Shown here piece by piece: positions 55,947 to 64,000 of a DNA stretch of 64,000 bases. The DNA comes from Acidobacteriota bacterium (lineage in GTDB: Bacteria; Acidobacteriota; JAAYUB01): assembly GCA_012517875.1 (NCBI GenBank), contig JAAYUB010000104.1:21831-85830 (forward strand). Reading direction: 5' to 3'. The position numbers and the translations under genes are program-made. Each line of letters starts with the position of its first letter. Positions within the stretch are counted from its first letter, which is position 1. Below the pieces are notes generated by a model. That model was not told the origin of the DNA and ran no database searches. It saw only the letters and a list, made by a program, of their open reading frames with translations.

Positions 55947-56993
55947 TCAGTGGACCATCAACAGGCGCTGTTCTTCCGCCGTCGGCACCTGGAGCAACAC
56001 CGTGAGCGGCCGGGCGGCCTGCCGGGAGGAGAGCATCCAGGTGTTGAGGCCCAGTTGGGCCCAGTAGGTGTCGCCCAGGCGGGTTGTCCGGATGTCGCGG
56101 GCCCGCAGGGTGAGGCGCAGCTCCCATTCCAGCGGTTGGTCCAGGTAGAATTCGGTCAGTCGTCGCAGCTCGCCGAAACCCGTCTGGCCGGGCAGAAACT
56201 GGGTGAACGTGTCGATATCCACCGGACCGATCTCCACGCGGAATTTGCCCATCCGGTCATTGATCTCGGAGCCCAGGCAGCAATCCTCGCCCAGCACGTT
56301 GCCCGCGACGCCCAGGCGGCACCGCTGATCCTCGGGGATCGTGGCGACACGGGGCACGCACTGAACCACCCGCAGGCTCGGCTCGGCCAGCCGGTCGGAC
56401 AACAGGGTGCGCAGCCCCTCGGCGGAGCGGGTATGCAGCGTGAACAGGCCCATGTAGCGGAACAGGCTGGCGGGATCATCCACTTGGCGCCGGATCGACT
56501 CCTCGCCCAAGCCGAGCAGGCAGCAAAGCAGTAAAAAGATATCGGGCTCTCTCTTCTCCACCAGGCGGTGGAAGAGCCGATGCTTGCTCCAGCTCTTGAA
56601 ATAGATCGGAAACAGCGGCGCGTTGACGATGTCGATGAAATCGCGCATCACCGAACGCCCGTCGGACCGCTCGTGAAGCAGATCCTCCGTGTAGAACGTG
56701 GGCAGCGGGGACCCGGCGCCGTAGAGACCCAGGAATGTGGCGGTGATCTGGTAACGCCCCGATCCGGCCGGCTTCTCTTCGATGGCCGTGATGTCCGTGC
56801 CGGGGAAGTCGAGCGACAGATGCGGGTGGACTTGGATCGCCCGGCGCAGCCGGTTTTCGTCGAGCGCGGTCGGTTGCTCGGCTTGCACCATCAGCCGCAG
56901 CAGCCGCACGGCCTGCGCGAAGGTGAAACGGGAGCCTTCCCGCAGCAGTTGCTGCTTCAACTCAGTTGGCGATCGCCGATCCGCGGTGGCCAT
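55947..56993 (-). CDS. tssG: T6SS baseplate protein TssG
   Basis: The 348-residue protein fits TssG (VasB/ImpH). An N-terminal helix has FTFAQAVRLLRLMVQAE, followed by VHPHLSLDFPGTDITAIEE and FLGLYGAGSPLPTFYTEDLL, the family hallmark. It continues DFIDIVNAPLFPIYFKSWSKHRL and a C-terminal domain with GDTYWAQLGLNTWML. TssG forms the baseplate wedge with TssF and TssE. It starts at ATG 56993 and overlaps the end of tssF by 37 bases, so translation is coupled. Length is normal. Confidence 0.95.
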   Translation of the reverse strand: MATADRRSPTELKQQLLREGSRFTFAQAVRLLRLMVQAEQPTALDENRLRRAIQVHPHLSLDFPGTDITAIEEKPAGSGRYQITATFLGLYGAGSPLPTFYTEDLLHERSDGRSVMRDFIDIVNAPLFPIYFKSWSKHRLFHRLVEKREPDIFLLLCCLLGLGEESIRRQVDDPASLFRYMGLFTLHTRSAEGLRTLLSDRLAEPSLRVVQCVPRVATIPEDQRCRLGVAGNVLGEDCCLGSEINDRMGKFRVEIGPVDIDTFTQFLPGQTGFGELRRLTEFYLDQPLEWELRLTLRARDIRTTRLGDTYWAQLGLNTWMLSSRQAARPLTVLLQVPTAEEQRLLMVH

Positions 56994-58687
56994 GAGAATG
57001 TCTCTCCAGACAGGGCATCCTTGATCTGGAACTGGCTGTAACTGTTCATGCTGCAATAGACGCCCATGAACAGCTCCAGCACCGAGCCGAACAGGAACAT
57101 CCCGCCCAGGCCCGTGTAGTGATCCTGCCGGACGGTGAGCGCGACCTGCTGGCCGCGCATCACCTGCCCGCGGAACAGCCGGTCGGAGGGCGTCACGGTG
57201 AAGTCCGCCACGCCGTCCACCTGCTTGATGTTGGCGCTGACCCGCGCCCGGTCGCGGCCGGCCGGGATGTACTGCCGGAGCATCTCCTTGAGGCCGGTGC
57301 TGTCGGCCAGTGCCATGAAGTTCAGTGAAAGGTGCGCCAGCAGACGCCACAGGGCATTTTTCCCCAGCACCGGTTCCACCGCCGGCGTCAGGGGCAGGAT
57401 GTTCCGATACGTGAGGAGTTCGGGTGAATCTTCGGTGGGTTTGCAGATGTCACCGAGCTGCAGCCGCTCGGGGAGCGTGCCGTTGGTGCAGGTCAGCGTG
57501 ATGCTCAGCGTCTCGCTGACCAGATCCGCCGGGTCGCTGGAGTAGGCAAACGACAGCATCGTCTCCGGTGTGCCGTCGATGGGCGAGCGGGCGCGGATGA
57601 CCTGGTAGACCGCCGCACCGCCGGTCTGGGCGGAGGCAGCTTCCAGCGGCCGATAGTCACGGCGGGTCACGCTGCCCTGCCGGTAACCGGCCACGGTGTC
57701 GACGCTATACACCTGGTAACAGCCGGGCTGCTTGGTGGCCGGGCGGATCCGGACTTTCTCCGTACGGTGGTCGAGCTGCACCGGTTCGGCTTCCTGCCGG
57801 AACAGATTGATCACCGGCGTCGCGTTCAGGACGAAACTGTCCGCCTTCACGCGCGGGGGCGCCACGGGGGCCGGCATCAGCTCGAAGAGCAGTTCGAAGG
57901 CGTTTCCCTTGCCGCGGTCTCGCCAGGCGTCCCAGCCCCGCAATTCAAAAAACAGGAACTTTTCGGGCAGGATGAAGTACTCCTGCAGCAGGCGGTAGCC
58001 CCGGAACGCCTGCCGGGGGAAAGCCAGCAGCGCGTTGTCCAGGTCGAAACCGACGGCGTGCAGGGATCCGGGCGGCAGCTCCGTCGGCATGCCGCCGGCA
58101 GCCGGGGCCACGGTGATCCGGCGGATGTACCGGCTGAGCAGCAGGAACAGGTCCATCGCCAGACTCAGGCTGTCGCCCAGAAAGAAGCCGAGCCGGGTGG
58201 GGCGCCACTGGTCCAGCGTGGGTCCGGTCAGCTCGCAGGCGATGCGGATCCGATCAGGCTGCCCCGGGGATTGGCGCAGCTCGGCGGCGGTGATTTTCAG
58301 CGGATGCGCCTCCACGTGGAAACAAGTTCGGAACAGGCAGGTCACCCCGTCGATGGGAACTCCCGCCAGCGAGGTGCCGGCCTTGACGATGACACTTTCC
58401 TGAAGGCCGGGTTTCGGGCTGAAGGCGACCACCGTGGAGGCGGGCACAGGACGGAGCAGGTGCGGAAAAATCAGCTCCATCAAACTGTGGACGATTTCGG
58501 GAAAGTCGTCGTCGAGCTTCCCCCGCAATAGTCCCGTGAGGAACGCCACGCCCTCCAGCAGGCGCTCCACGTCCGGGTCGGTGGACGGGCCGCTGAGCAT
58601 GGGTGCCAGGGCCGGATGCGCCTTGGCGAACTCCACCGCCAGTTCGCGGAGATTCTGCAGCTCTTCCTGATAGTAGTCGTTGATCAC
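56957..58687 (-). CDS. tssF: T6SS baseplate protein TssF
   Basis: The protein is TssF (VasA/ImpG), 576 residues. The start MINDYYQEELQNLRELAVEFAKAHP is diagnostic, followed by VERLLEGVAFLTGLLRGKLDDDFPE and ELIFPHLLRPVPA. The C-terminal part with VSANIKQVDGVADFTVTPSDRLFRG and LELFMGVYCSMNSYSQFQI is also standard. TssF holds two copies per wedge with TssG and TssE. The start is a GTG at 58687 preceded by GGAG. Confidence 0.95.
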   Translation of the reverse strand: MINDYYQEELQNLRELAVEFAKAHPALAPMLSGPSTDPDVERLLEGVAFLTGLLRGKLDDDFPEIVHSLMELIFPHLLRPVPASTVVAFSPKPGLQESVIVKAGTSLAGVPIDGVTCLFRTCFHVEAHPLKITAAELRQSPGQPDRIRIACELTGPTLDQWRPTRLGFFLGDSLSLAMDLFLLLSRYIRRITVAPAAGGMPTELPPGSLHAVGFDLDNALLAFPRQAFRGYRLLQEYFILPEKFLFFELRGWDAWRDRGKGNAFELLFELMPAPVAPPRVKADSFVLNATPVINLFRQEAEPVQLDHRTEKVRIRPATKQPGCYQVYSVDTVAGYRQGSVTRRDYRPLEAASAQTGGAAVYQVIRARSPIDGTPETMLSFAYSSDPADLVSETLSITLTCTNGTLPERLQLGDICKPTEDSPELLTYRNILPLTPAVEPVLGKNALWRLLAHLSLNFMALADSTGLKEMLRQYIPAGRDRARVSANIKQVDGVADFTVTPSDRLFRGQVMRGQQVALTVRQDHYTGLGGMFLFGSVLELFMGVYCSMNSYSQFQIKDALSGETFSWPPRIGDRQLS

Positions 58688-58700
58688 GGCTGATCTCCGC

Positions 58701-59114
58701 CTAATCCTGGATCTCGACCTTGCCTTCGGCCATCACCCGGGTCTCCAGCGACACGGGCACGCGCTCGTCGCGGGCAAGCCGGGCGTCGATCTTGAACCGC
58801 AGTGACAGGATCTCGTCCTTGATCGGAATGAAGGAAATCTGGACCTGGCTCAGCCGCGGTTCGTAGCGGTTGATCACCTGCCGGATCACCTTGACCATTT
58901 CCTGGGCAGTCTCGGTCAGGGTTTCGCCGGGGATGTTGGTGAAGTCGGGGATGCCGTAATCCTCGGCGATGGGCACGCCGCCCTGCCGCGTGTTGAGCAG
59001 GCGCTGGAGATGGCGGGTGATGGAGCGCACCTCCCAGGCGACGGGCAACGCGTCGCGACCGCTGGGATCCCGCTCGATGCGGCTGATGCGCTCCAACAAG
59101 CGATCCTGGAACAT
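58701..59114 (-). CDS. tssE: T6SS baseplate protein TssE (gp25-like)
   Basis: This is a 137-residue gp25-like protein. LLERISRIERDPSG leads to the conserved region LNTRQGGVPIAEDYGIPDFTN, and the EPRL-type motif is present as RYEPRLSQVQISFIP. TssE starts sheath polymerisation on the baseplate. A GC-rich hairpin stands between hcp and this gene, which may lower its expression relative to Hcp. ATG 59114 is used. tssF follows after 13 bases. Confidence 0.95.
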   Translation of the reverse strand: MFQDRLLERISRIERDPSGRDALPVAWEVRSITRHLQRLLNTRQGGVPIAEDYGIPDFTNIPGETLTETAQEMVKVIRQVINRYEPRLSQVQISFIPIKDEILSLRFKIDARLARDERVPVSLETRVMAEGKVEIQD

Positions 59115-59154
59115 TCCGACTCCCGGTCAGATGAATCGGTCCGCGAAACGGCCG

Positions 59155-59185
59155 GGCCGGCCGCCCCCGAAGGGGGTAGCCGGCC
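59155..59185 (-). promoter_or_regulatory. Hairpin between hcp and tssE
   Basis: On the minus strand GGCCGG (59180-59185) pairs with CCGGCC (59155-59160), and CCCCC with GGGGG around a C(UUCG)G-type tetraloop, with a small internal loop between. It lies 16 bases after the hcp stop and has no T-run. It could be a partial terminator or a 3' stabiliser of hcp mRNA. Confidence 0.55.
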
Positions 59186-59200
59186 GGGTCGATTCGATGG

Positions 59201-59686
59201 TTATTTCGGCGCGGTCCAGTCGTCCTCGGCCTCGATGCCGTCGGGCACCCACGTGGCCACGATTTTCTCGTAGGTGAAGGCGATGTCCTCCATGTGGCCG
59301 TACGATTTGGTGCCCTGATCGAGGCAGTTGGGGAAGTAGGTGCGCATCGTGGTGACGATGGCGTTGGCGAGTTTGATGGTGTAATACTTCTCCTCGGTGC
59401 CCTGCGGGCTGATGCGGTAAAAGTCCAGCTCCACGGTTTTGAGCTGTTCGCCGCTGCAGAGGGCCTGGAAGAGCTTGGGCGAGCTCTTGTCCATCTCCTT
59501 GGTGATGGTCATGGGCATGTGGACGCGCTTGCCGGTGGGCAGGCCGGTCTGGGGGCTCTTGGGGATCTCGACGGTATGATCGACTCCCTGGACCAAGATA
59601 GTGCCTTCCCGGCCTTTCATCGTGCAGGACCCTTCAATCTTGCCCTGCTTCACGCCTTCGACGAGCAGATGGATCGGAATCGGCAT
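59201..59686 (-). CDS. hcp: T6SS inner-tube protein Hcp
   Basis: Hcp forms hexameric rings of the inner tube and is the most abundant secreted part. The 161-residue protein starts MPIPIHLLVEGVKQGKIEGS and has VQGVDHTVEIPKSPQTGLPTGKRVHMPMTITKEMDKSSP (family core, given in part), with VELDFYRISPQGTEEKYYTIKL near residue 90. AGGAGG precedes ATG 59686. The 99-base gap from tssC is AT-rich and could hold its own promoter, though no clear pair of hexamers is seen. No effector domain is fused. Confidence 0.96.
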   Translation of the reverse strand: MPIPIHLLVEGVKQGKIEGSCTMKGREGTILVQGVDHTVEIPKSPQTGLPTGKRVHMPMTITKEMDKSSPKLFQALCSGEQLKTVELDFYRISPQGTEEKYYTIKLANAIVTTMRTYFPNCLDQGTKSYGHMEDIAFTYEKIVATWVPDGIEAEDDWTAPK

Positions 59687-59785
59687 GGTGGCATCCTCCT
59701 AGTTAAAATGTGGGATCAAAATTTCATTTCACATAGAGCGGAGCAATTGTGCGCTCGGTGCCGTGCCTTCTGGGCGGCCGACGGA

Positions 59786-61273
59786 CTATTCCTTCTCCAT
59801 CTTGCCCACGAGGGACAAGGTGAAAGAGGCGCCCATGTACTTGAAGTGCGGCTGGACTTTCATGTCCACCCGGTACCAGCCGGGATCCCCGGCCACGTCG
59901 GAAACGGTGATCTCGGCCTTTCGCAGCGGTCGGCGGCTGCGGACACCCGGTGACGGGTTCTCCTGATCGGCCACGTATTGCCGGATCCAGTTGTTGAGCT
60001 CCCGCTCCAGGTCGACCCGCTCCTTCCAGGTGCCGATGTTCTCCCGCTGGATCACCTTGAGGTAGTGGGCCAGCCGGTTGACAACGAACATGTACGGCAG
60101 CTGGGTGCCCAGTTTGTAATTGCTCTCCGCGGCCTTGCCTTCCGCCGTGTCGGCAAACCGCTTCGGCTTCTGGGCCGAATTGGCGGAGAAGAACGCCGCA
60201 TTGTCGCTCCCCTTCCGCATGGTCAGCGCGATGAAGCCCTCCTCGGCCAGTTCGAATTCCCGGCGTTCGGAGATGAGCACCTCGGTGGGGATCTTGGTCT
60301 GCAGCTCGCCCATGGCCTCGTATTGATAGACGGGCATGTCCTCGACGGCGCCGCCGCCCTGGGGCCCGATGATGTTGGCGCACCAGCGGTACTTGGCAAA
60401 GCTGTCGGTAATCCGCGAGGCGAAGGCAAAGGCCGCATTGCCCCACAGGAAGCTCTGGTCGCCGCCGGTGACGTCTTCATTGTAGTTGAACGTCTTGGCC
60501 GGCTTCGTCGATTGGCCGTAGGGAAGACGCAGCAGGAAGTGGGGCAGGGTGAGGCCCACGTAGCGGGCGTCCTCGGACTCCCGGAACGACTGCCACTTGA
60601 TGTACTGCGGACCCTCAAAGATGGATTTCAGATCCTTGAGGTTGGGCAGACCGGCGAAACTGTCCAGGCCGAAGAATTCCGAGCCGGCGGCGGCGACAAA
60701 CGGGGCGTGGGCCATGGTGGCCACACTGGCCAGGTTCTGGAGCAGGCGGATGTCCTGGGAGCCGGGCCCGAACTCGTAATTGCCCACCATCAATCCGTAC
60801 GGTTGCCCGCCGAACTGACCGTATTCCCGCGTGTAGACCATCTTGTAAAGGCCCGATTTGGGTATCTCCGGCGCGTCTTCGAAATCATCGAGCAACGCCT
60901 GCTTCGGGACGTTGAGCATCTCGATCTTGATGTTTTCCCGGAAATCGGTCTTGTCCACCAGGTACTTGAGGGAGCGCCAGGACGACTCCAGCTTCTGGAA
61001 GTCGGCATGGTGCAGGATGGCGTCCATCTGGGCGCTGAGTTTCTTGTCCAGATTGGTGATCATCTCGTCCACCAAGCCCTGAGTCACCCGGGCTTCGGCC
61101 CGCTCGGGCTTGAGCAGTTCGTCGATCAGGGCCTGCACACCCTGCCGGGTGGCGGAGTAGCCCTCGTCGGAGGGTTTCAGGCGGGTGGCCTGGAGAATCT
61201 CGTCCAGCAGGGATGCTTCGCCCTGGACGGCTTCGGCGGCTTGGGGTTGTTGTTTCTTGTCCTGTTCGGCCAT
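59786..61273 (-). CDS. tssC: T6SS sheath protein TssC (large subunit)
   Basis: The 495-residue protein is TssC (VipB). LLDEILQATRLKPSDEGYS lies near the start, ESSWRSLKYLVDKTDFRENI is the family hallmark, and FLLRLPYGQSTKPAKTFNY and WGNAAFAFASRITDSFAKYRW follow. VNRLAHYLKVIQRENIGTWK precedes the C-terminal strand exchange region that binds TssB. Both proteins form the contractile sheath. AGGAGG is at ideal distance from ATG 61273, 11 bases after tssB. Confidence 0.97.
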   Translation of the reverse strand: MAEQDKKQQPQAAEAVQGEASLLDEILQATRLKPSDEGYSATRQGVQALIDELLKPERAEARVTQGLVDEMITNLDKKLSAQMDAILHHADFQKLESSWRSLKYLVDKTDFRENIKIEMLNVPKQALLDDFEDAPEIPKSGLYKMVYTREYGQFGGQPYGLMVGNYEFGPGSQDIRLLQNLASVATMAHAPFVAAAGSEFFGLDSFAGLPNLKDLKSIFEGPQYIKWQSFRESEDARYVGLTLPHFLLRLPYGQSTKPAKTFNYNEDVTGGDQSFLWGNAAFAFASRITDSFAKYRWCANIIGPQGGGAVEDMPVYQYEAMGELQTKIPTEVLISERREFELAEEGFIALTMRKGSDNAAFFSANSAQKPKRFADTAEGKAAESNYKLGTQLPYMFVVNRLAHYLKVIQRENIGTWKERVDLERELNNWIRQYVADQENPSPGVRSRRPLRKAEITVSDVAGDPGWYRVDMKVQPHFKYMGASFTLSLVGKMEKE

Positions 61274-61284
61274 GGGACCACCTC

Positions 61285-61770
61285 CTATTCCTCAATTCCC
61301 AGTTCTTTGAGCAGCCGCGCGCGGGCGCCTTCGTCCTGGACCAGATCCTGGATCTTTTTGCGGAAGGCGGGGACGTTGCCGAGGGGGCCCTTGAGCGCCT
61401 TGAGCGCGTCGCGCAGCTCCATCAGCTTGGCGAGCTCAGGCACCTTGGCAATGATGGCATCCGGTTCGAAATCCTTCATGCTCTTGAAATCCAGGTTGAC
61501 GTTGAGCTGGGCGTTCGGTTCGCCGGACAGCTTGTTGGCGACACCGGCCTGAAACCGGATGTCCTGCGCCTTGAGCACCTCATCGAAGTTGTCCTTGTCG
61601 ATGTTGATGGGCTTGCGGTCTTCGAGCGGGGTGTCGTCGGGCCGGGCGGTGAAGTCACCCATCACGAGTACCTTCAGCGGCAGCTCGACCTCCTGCTGGG
61701 CGTCGCCGGTGGCGGGGCGGTAGACGATGTTCACCCGCTCCTTCGGCGCTACGGAAGCTTCTTTTGCCAT
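61285..61770 (-). CDS. tssB: T6SS sheath protein TssB (small subunit)
   Basis: TssB (VipA), 161 residues: ERVNIVYRPATGDAQQEVEL is followed by LPLKVLVMGDFTARPDDTPLE, the characteristic first strand, and by LEDRKPINIDKDNFDEVLK. The acidic C-terminal helix region (LAKLMELRDALKALKGPLGN) closes the domain. It pairs with TssC. AGGAGG precedes ATG 61770; 58 bases separate it from the end of tssA. Confidence 0.97.
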   Translation of the reverse strand: MAKEASVAPKERVNIVYRPATGDAQQEVELPLKVLVMGDFTARPDDTPLEDRKPINIDKDNFDEVLKAQDIRFQAGVANKLSGEPNAQLNVNLDFKSMKDFEPDAIIAKVPELAKLMELRDALKALKGPLGNVPAFRKKIQDLVQDEGARARLLKELGIEE

Positions 61771-61828
61771 ATTGAACCTCCTGTCGAAATTGATATCCCC
61801 TTCTGCCGGGGCGGCGCCAGCGGCCGCC

Positions 61829-62341
61829 TCACATGAAATCCAGTCCGCCGGCCGGATCCAGAATCAGGATCCGGTCCAGAATGCTCTCGATCATGGCTTT
61901 GTCCGATCGTTCGCCCTGCGCCCGCAGCACCTTCAGGACCACGGTGAGTGCATCCACCGCCAGCGTCGGATCCCAGCGTTCCAGACGGCAGGTCTCCACG
62001 CAGTCGAGGATGTCCCGGGTGTAGGGTGCGGCCAGGCGGGGCTTGTGCGCGCGCAGCACCAGCCGGCACAGCGCCAGCTGCCAGGCGAGCCGTTCCCGGA
62101 GCGAGCCGGCCTGGCGGATGTGTTCGTTGAATGTGCTGAGGGCGCCGCCCAGCTGGTTGTGCGCCACCAGCTCCTGGGCGGCGGCCATCTCTCGGGAGAC
62201 GGCCAGCGCCAGCTCGTCGACGGCGCCGGACGGTGTTGCCGGCCGGCCGCTCTCGCCACCGAGACTCAGCAGCCATTGCCGGGTGTCGTCATTGGCGAAG
62301 GGTATGCCGTCGGCGAACGCCAGGTTCTCGATTCCCCGGAA
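61829..62341 (-). pseudogene. tssA: Detached C-terminal part of TssA
   Basis: This stretch continues the TssA reading frame directly after the in-frame TGA at 62342-62344. It encodes FRGIENLAFADGIPFANDDTRQWLLSL, the conserved family segment (given in part), and then a VasJ-type C-terminal helical domain ending AGGLDFM. The usual residue at the stop position is an arginine; CGA to TGA would be one transition. A downstream ATG at 62188 could start a shorter piece, but no ribosome site supports it. The C-terminal domain mediates TssA ring assembly at the sheath end, so its loss should harm tail growth if the stop is real. Confidence 0.75.
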
Positions 62342-63361
62342 TCACTGCACGAAAGCCTGGGTCTCCCGGATCACCGCTCCGGCTGCGGCAGTGTGCCCCA
62401 GCTGCTCCAGCCCTTCGGCCGATGTCCGGCTCAGGTCGATCCAGAAGAGGAATCGGATCACCGCGGATTCGCAGGTGCGGATTAACTCCGGCCAGTTACC
62501 AGCGGCGTACAGGTTGGCCAGTTCTAGAATGGTCTGCGCTTCCGGGGGCGGGATGCGGGTTTTCCCCGCTTCGGCCGGGGGGAGAGCCCGGACGGGCAGC
62601 CAGGCGGCGATGCGCACCAGCAGGTATGGCACCGGATCCGCCAGGTCCCTGGCCTGCATGAGCCGGGCGGCGCGGCCGAGATGGTCGAAGCCCAGCCGCA
62701 ACAACTGGTCGGGGTCGGACACGTCCGGGGAGGCGGCGGGCACAGCCGGAGCGCCGGAATTGGCGGGCGCCGGGCGGGGTGGAGCAGTCGCCTGGGCAGA
62801 CGCGGCGGGCGGCACCGCACCCGCCACCGAGATGAGTCCGGTCACCTGTTCGATGAGCGGGCGGAGAACGGGGGCCTCCTCCATCTTCTCCGCCAGGCAG
62901 CGATCGACGGCCACGAGGTCGTCCTGGAACGCCTGCCGATCGGCTTCGGACCATTCCTCGCGAGGCAGGTTCCGGGCAGCCGCCTGGACCTTCTCGTACC
63001 ACCATTCCACGGCATTCTTTCGGCCGCGCATGCGTCGGACGGACGGATACATCGTGTCCCAGAAATGGTCGAGCAGATCCCGCAGGACGCGCACTCCACG
63101 AGCGAGTCCGCGGAGACGGTCCGTGTTCAGCAGGGCGACCGAGTAATAGCCGGCGACCAGCAGATGCTTGGAGTAACGGGACAGGATGTCATCGGCGAGG
63201 CGCGCGACCTGGCTCCAGTCGATGCTGCTGGCGGCTGACGGTGAGTTGAGCTTGCCCATTTCCGCTTCCAGGGCGGCGTAGGCGGGCAGGTCCTGCACAT
63301 CGCTGCCGGCGGGATTGCCCGGGGCGACAGGGGTGCGGCCCAGTTCTTTCCAGTCACTCAT
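62342..63361 (-). CDS. tssA: T6SS cap protein TssA, cut by an in-frame TGA
   Basis: The 339-residue N-terminal part has the ImpA_N domain: AYAALEAEMGKLNSPSAASSIDWSQV at the start and DLLDHFWDTMYPSVRRMRGRKNAVEWW as its core (given in part). An Ala/Pro-rich linker (about 190-225) is followed by a helical middle domain (PYLLVRIAAWLPVRALPP). Translation stops at TGA 62342-62344 after ETQAFVQ, and the same frame then continues with conserved sequence for about 170 codons. Other genes here use TGA as stop, so general recoding is excluded. ATG 63361 starts 4 bases after tssM. TssA guides sheath and tube polymerisation. Confidence 0.85.
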   Translation of the reverse strand: MSDWKELGRTPVAPGNPAGSDVQDLPAYAALEAEMGKLNSPSAASSIDWSQVARLADDILSRYSKHLLVAGYYSVALLNTDRLRGLARGVRVLRDLLDHFWDTMYPSVRRMRGRKNAVEWWYEKVQAAARNLPREEWSEADRQAFQDDLVAVDRCLAEKMEEAPVLRPLIEQVTGLISVAGAVPPAASAQATAPPRPAPANSGAPAVPAASPDVSDPDQLLRLGFDHLGRAARLMQARDLADPVPYLLVRIAAWLPVRALPPAEAGKTRIPPPEAQTILELANLYAAGNWPELIRTCESAVIRFLFWIDLSRTSAEGLEQLGHTAAAGAVIRETQAFVQ

Positions 63362-63365
63362 GCGA

Positions 63366-64000
63366 TCACATCCCGGCCGCTGGCTGGAGCGGCCAACACA
63401 CCACGATTTCCGGCGGAACCGTCGTGGGCGCCCGGCGCAACATGCGGATGACGGGTTCGCCGCCGGTGATCCGATACGTCACCCGGATCCAACTGACACC
63501 CAGCTGGCGAAGCCGGGCGGTGGCATCCGGGAAATCCTCGGCCCTGAATTCCTGGCGGCCGGTCATGAATTCAGCGAGGAATTTGGAAAAACCGAACCGA
63601 CCGGAATACGTGCGGGTCAGGGTCAGGTTGGGGAACTGGATGGTCAGCGTCGTGTCGCCGCAGCCGTCCGGTGCCCATTTGAACGCGGCCGACTGGGGGT
63701 AGTTGAAGTTTTCCAGGCAGGTTCTCGTGTCGCTGCACTGGAGGCACAGGGTGCAGCCGAGCGGCTTGACGGCGGCATCCGCGTTGGCGTCCACTGGCTG
63801 CGCCTCGATCTGCACGACGTAACTGGGTTGATACTGGAACATCGCCTGGTTGCCGGTGTTGAGGAACTGGATCCAGTCGTCCCGGAAGGCGATGGTGCGG
63901 CCGGCCACCACGCGGGGGGTGTAGCCGAACTGGTCCTGACGGATGAACGGACGGGCCGTGCTCTTGAGGAACTTCCAGACCCGTCCTTCCTTTTCATCGA
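63366..64000 (-). CDS. tssM: T6SS membrane-complex protein TssM (IcmF), C-terminal part
   Basis: The gene continues beyond the right edge; about 211 C-terminal codons are visible. GRVWKFLKSTARPFI, RTIAFRDDWIQFLNTG and the periplasmic C-terminal domain (SAAFKWAPDGCGDTTLTIQFPN) match the IcmF/VasK C-terminus, which contacts TssJ. A cluster CTLCLQCSDTRTC (C-x2-C-x2-C-x5-C) near the start of this domain is unusual. tssA follows after 4 bases. tssJ, tssK and tssL are presumably to the right. Confidence 0.85.
   Translation of the reverse strand, partial: DEKEGRVWKFLKSTARPFIRQDQFGYTPRVVAGRTIAFRDDWIQFLNTGNQAMFQYQPSYVVQIEAQPVDANADAAVKPLGCTLCLQCSDTRTCLENFNYPQSAAFKWAPDGCGDTTLTIQFPNLTLTRTYSGRFGFSKFLAEFMTGRQEFRAEDFPDATARLRQLGVSWIRVTYRITGGEPVIRMLRRAPTTVPPEIVVCWPLQPAAGM

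Noticed and set aside
62342..62344. Selenocysteine or TGA=Trp recoding to explain the tssA stop
   Set aside because: Other genes here end in TGA, no selenocysteine family is involved, and the family residue is normally Arg, so a point change is simpler.

Overview
The window is about 64 kb of GC-rich, densely packed DNA from a Gram-negative bacterium. An LpxD gene shows it makes lipid A, and a type VI secretion system (T6SS) shows it has a double envelope. The gene content (paired M16 peptidases, DUF4388/J-domain protein, a DUF1385-prfA-prmC block, a glucosylglycerate operon, secreted Kelch and collagen-like proteins) would suit an Acidobacteriota or deltaproteobacteria-like lineage. That placement is inference; there is no rRNA gene here. 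I saw no tRNA genes, insertion sequences or CRISPR arrays.

Layout. 1-4125 (minus): murJ and two M16 peptidase-family genes, one active and one with its zinc motif lost. 4126-6993 (plus): a divergent AT-rich promoter region, then lpxD overlapping a DUF4388/J-domain/TPR gene. 6976-8501 (minus): a protein that looks like a catalytically dead Fic domain, and a peptidoglycan-binding/CHAP enzyme. 8696-14162: a cupin gene, then minus-strand genes carrying three copies of one C-terminal module; two copies lie in a 351-bp direct repeat that includes the terminator. 14316-22256: housekeeping genes (mtaB, purE, purD), a SpoIIE-type phosphatase, an OPT transporter, a metal-chelate-type binding protein and a GT2 glycosyltransferase. 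22424-29842 (plus): a free-standing EF-G, a TerC protein and an apparent osmolyte operon (two glycosyltransferases, a channel-like membrane protein, a phosphatase). 29948-33263: rpmE-DUF1385-prfA-prmC with a good promoter before it and a terminator after rpmE. 33297-36961 (minus): three membrane or surface-polysaccharide type genes.

37188-64000 is a T6SS island in two opposed arms. The plus arm is a spike and effector module: vgrG, a vgrG remnant, a DUF2169-pentapeptide fusion, a second pentapeptide protein, DUF3540, a mobile-looking four-helix-bundle gene, a DUF4150 PAAR-like tip, a GlcNAc-type glycosyltransferase, an unrecognised protein with a TIR-like N-terminus, and a TMTC-like membrane glycosyltransferase/TPR protein. 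The minus arm is the machine: tssM (partial), tssA (broken by an in-frame TGA), tssB, tssC, hcp, tssE, tssF, tssG and tssH/clpV, followed by a secreted collagen-like/BNR protein. tssJ, tssK and tssL are not in the window.

The strongest candidates for something undescribed are the glycosyltransferase and TIR-like genes in the T6SS effector module, the near-identical promoters before vgrG and the DUF2169 gene, the swapped C-terminal module, and the pseudo-Fic protein.
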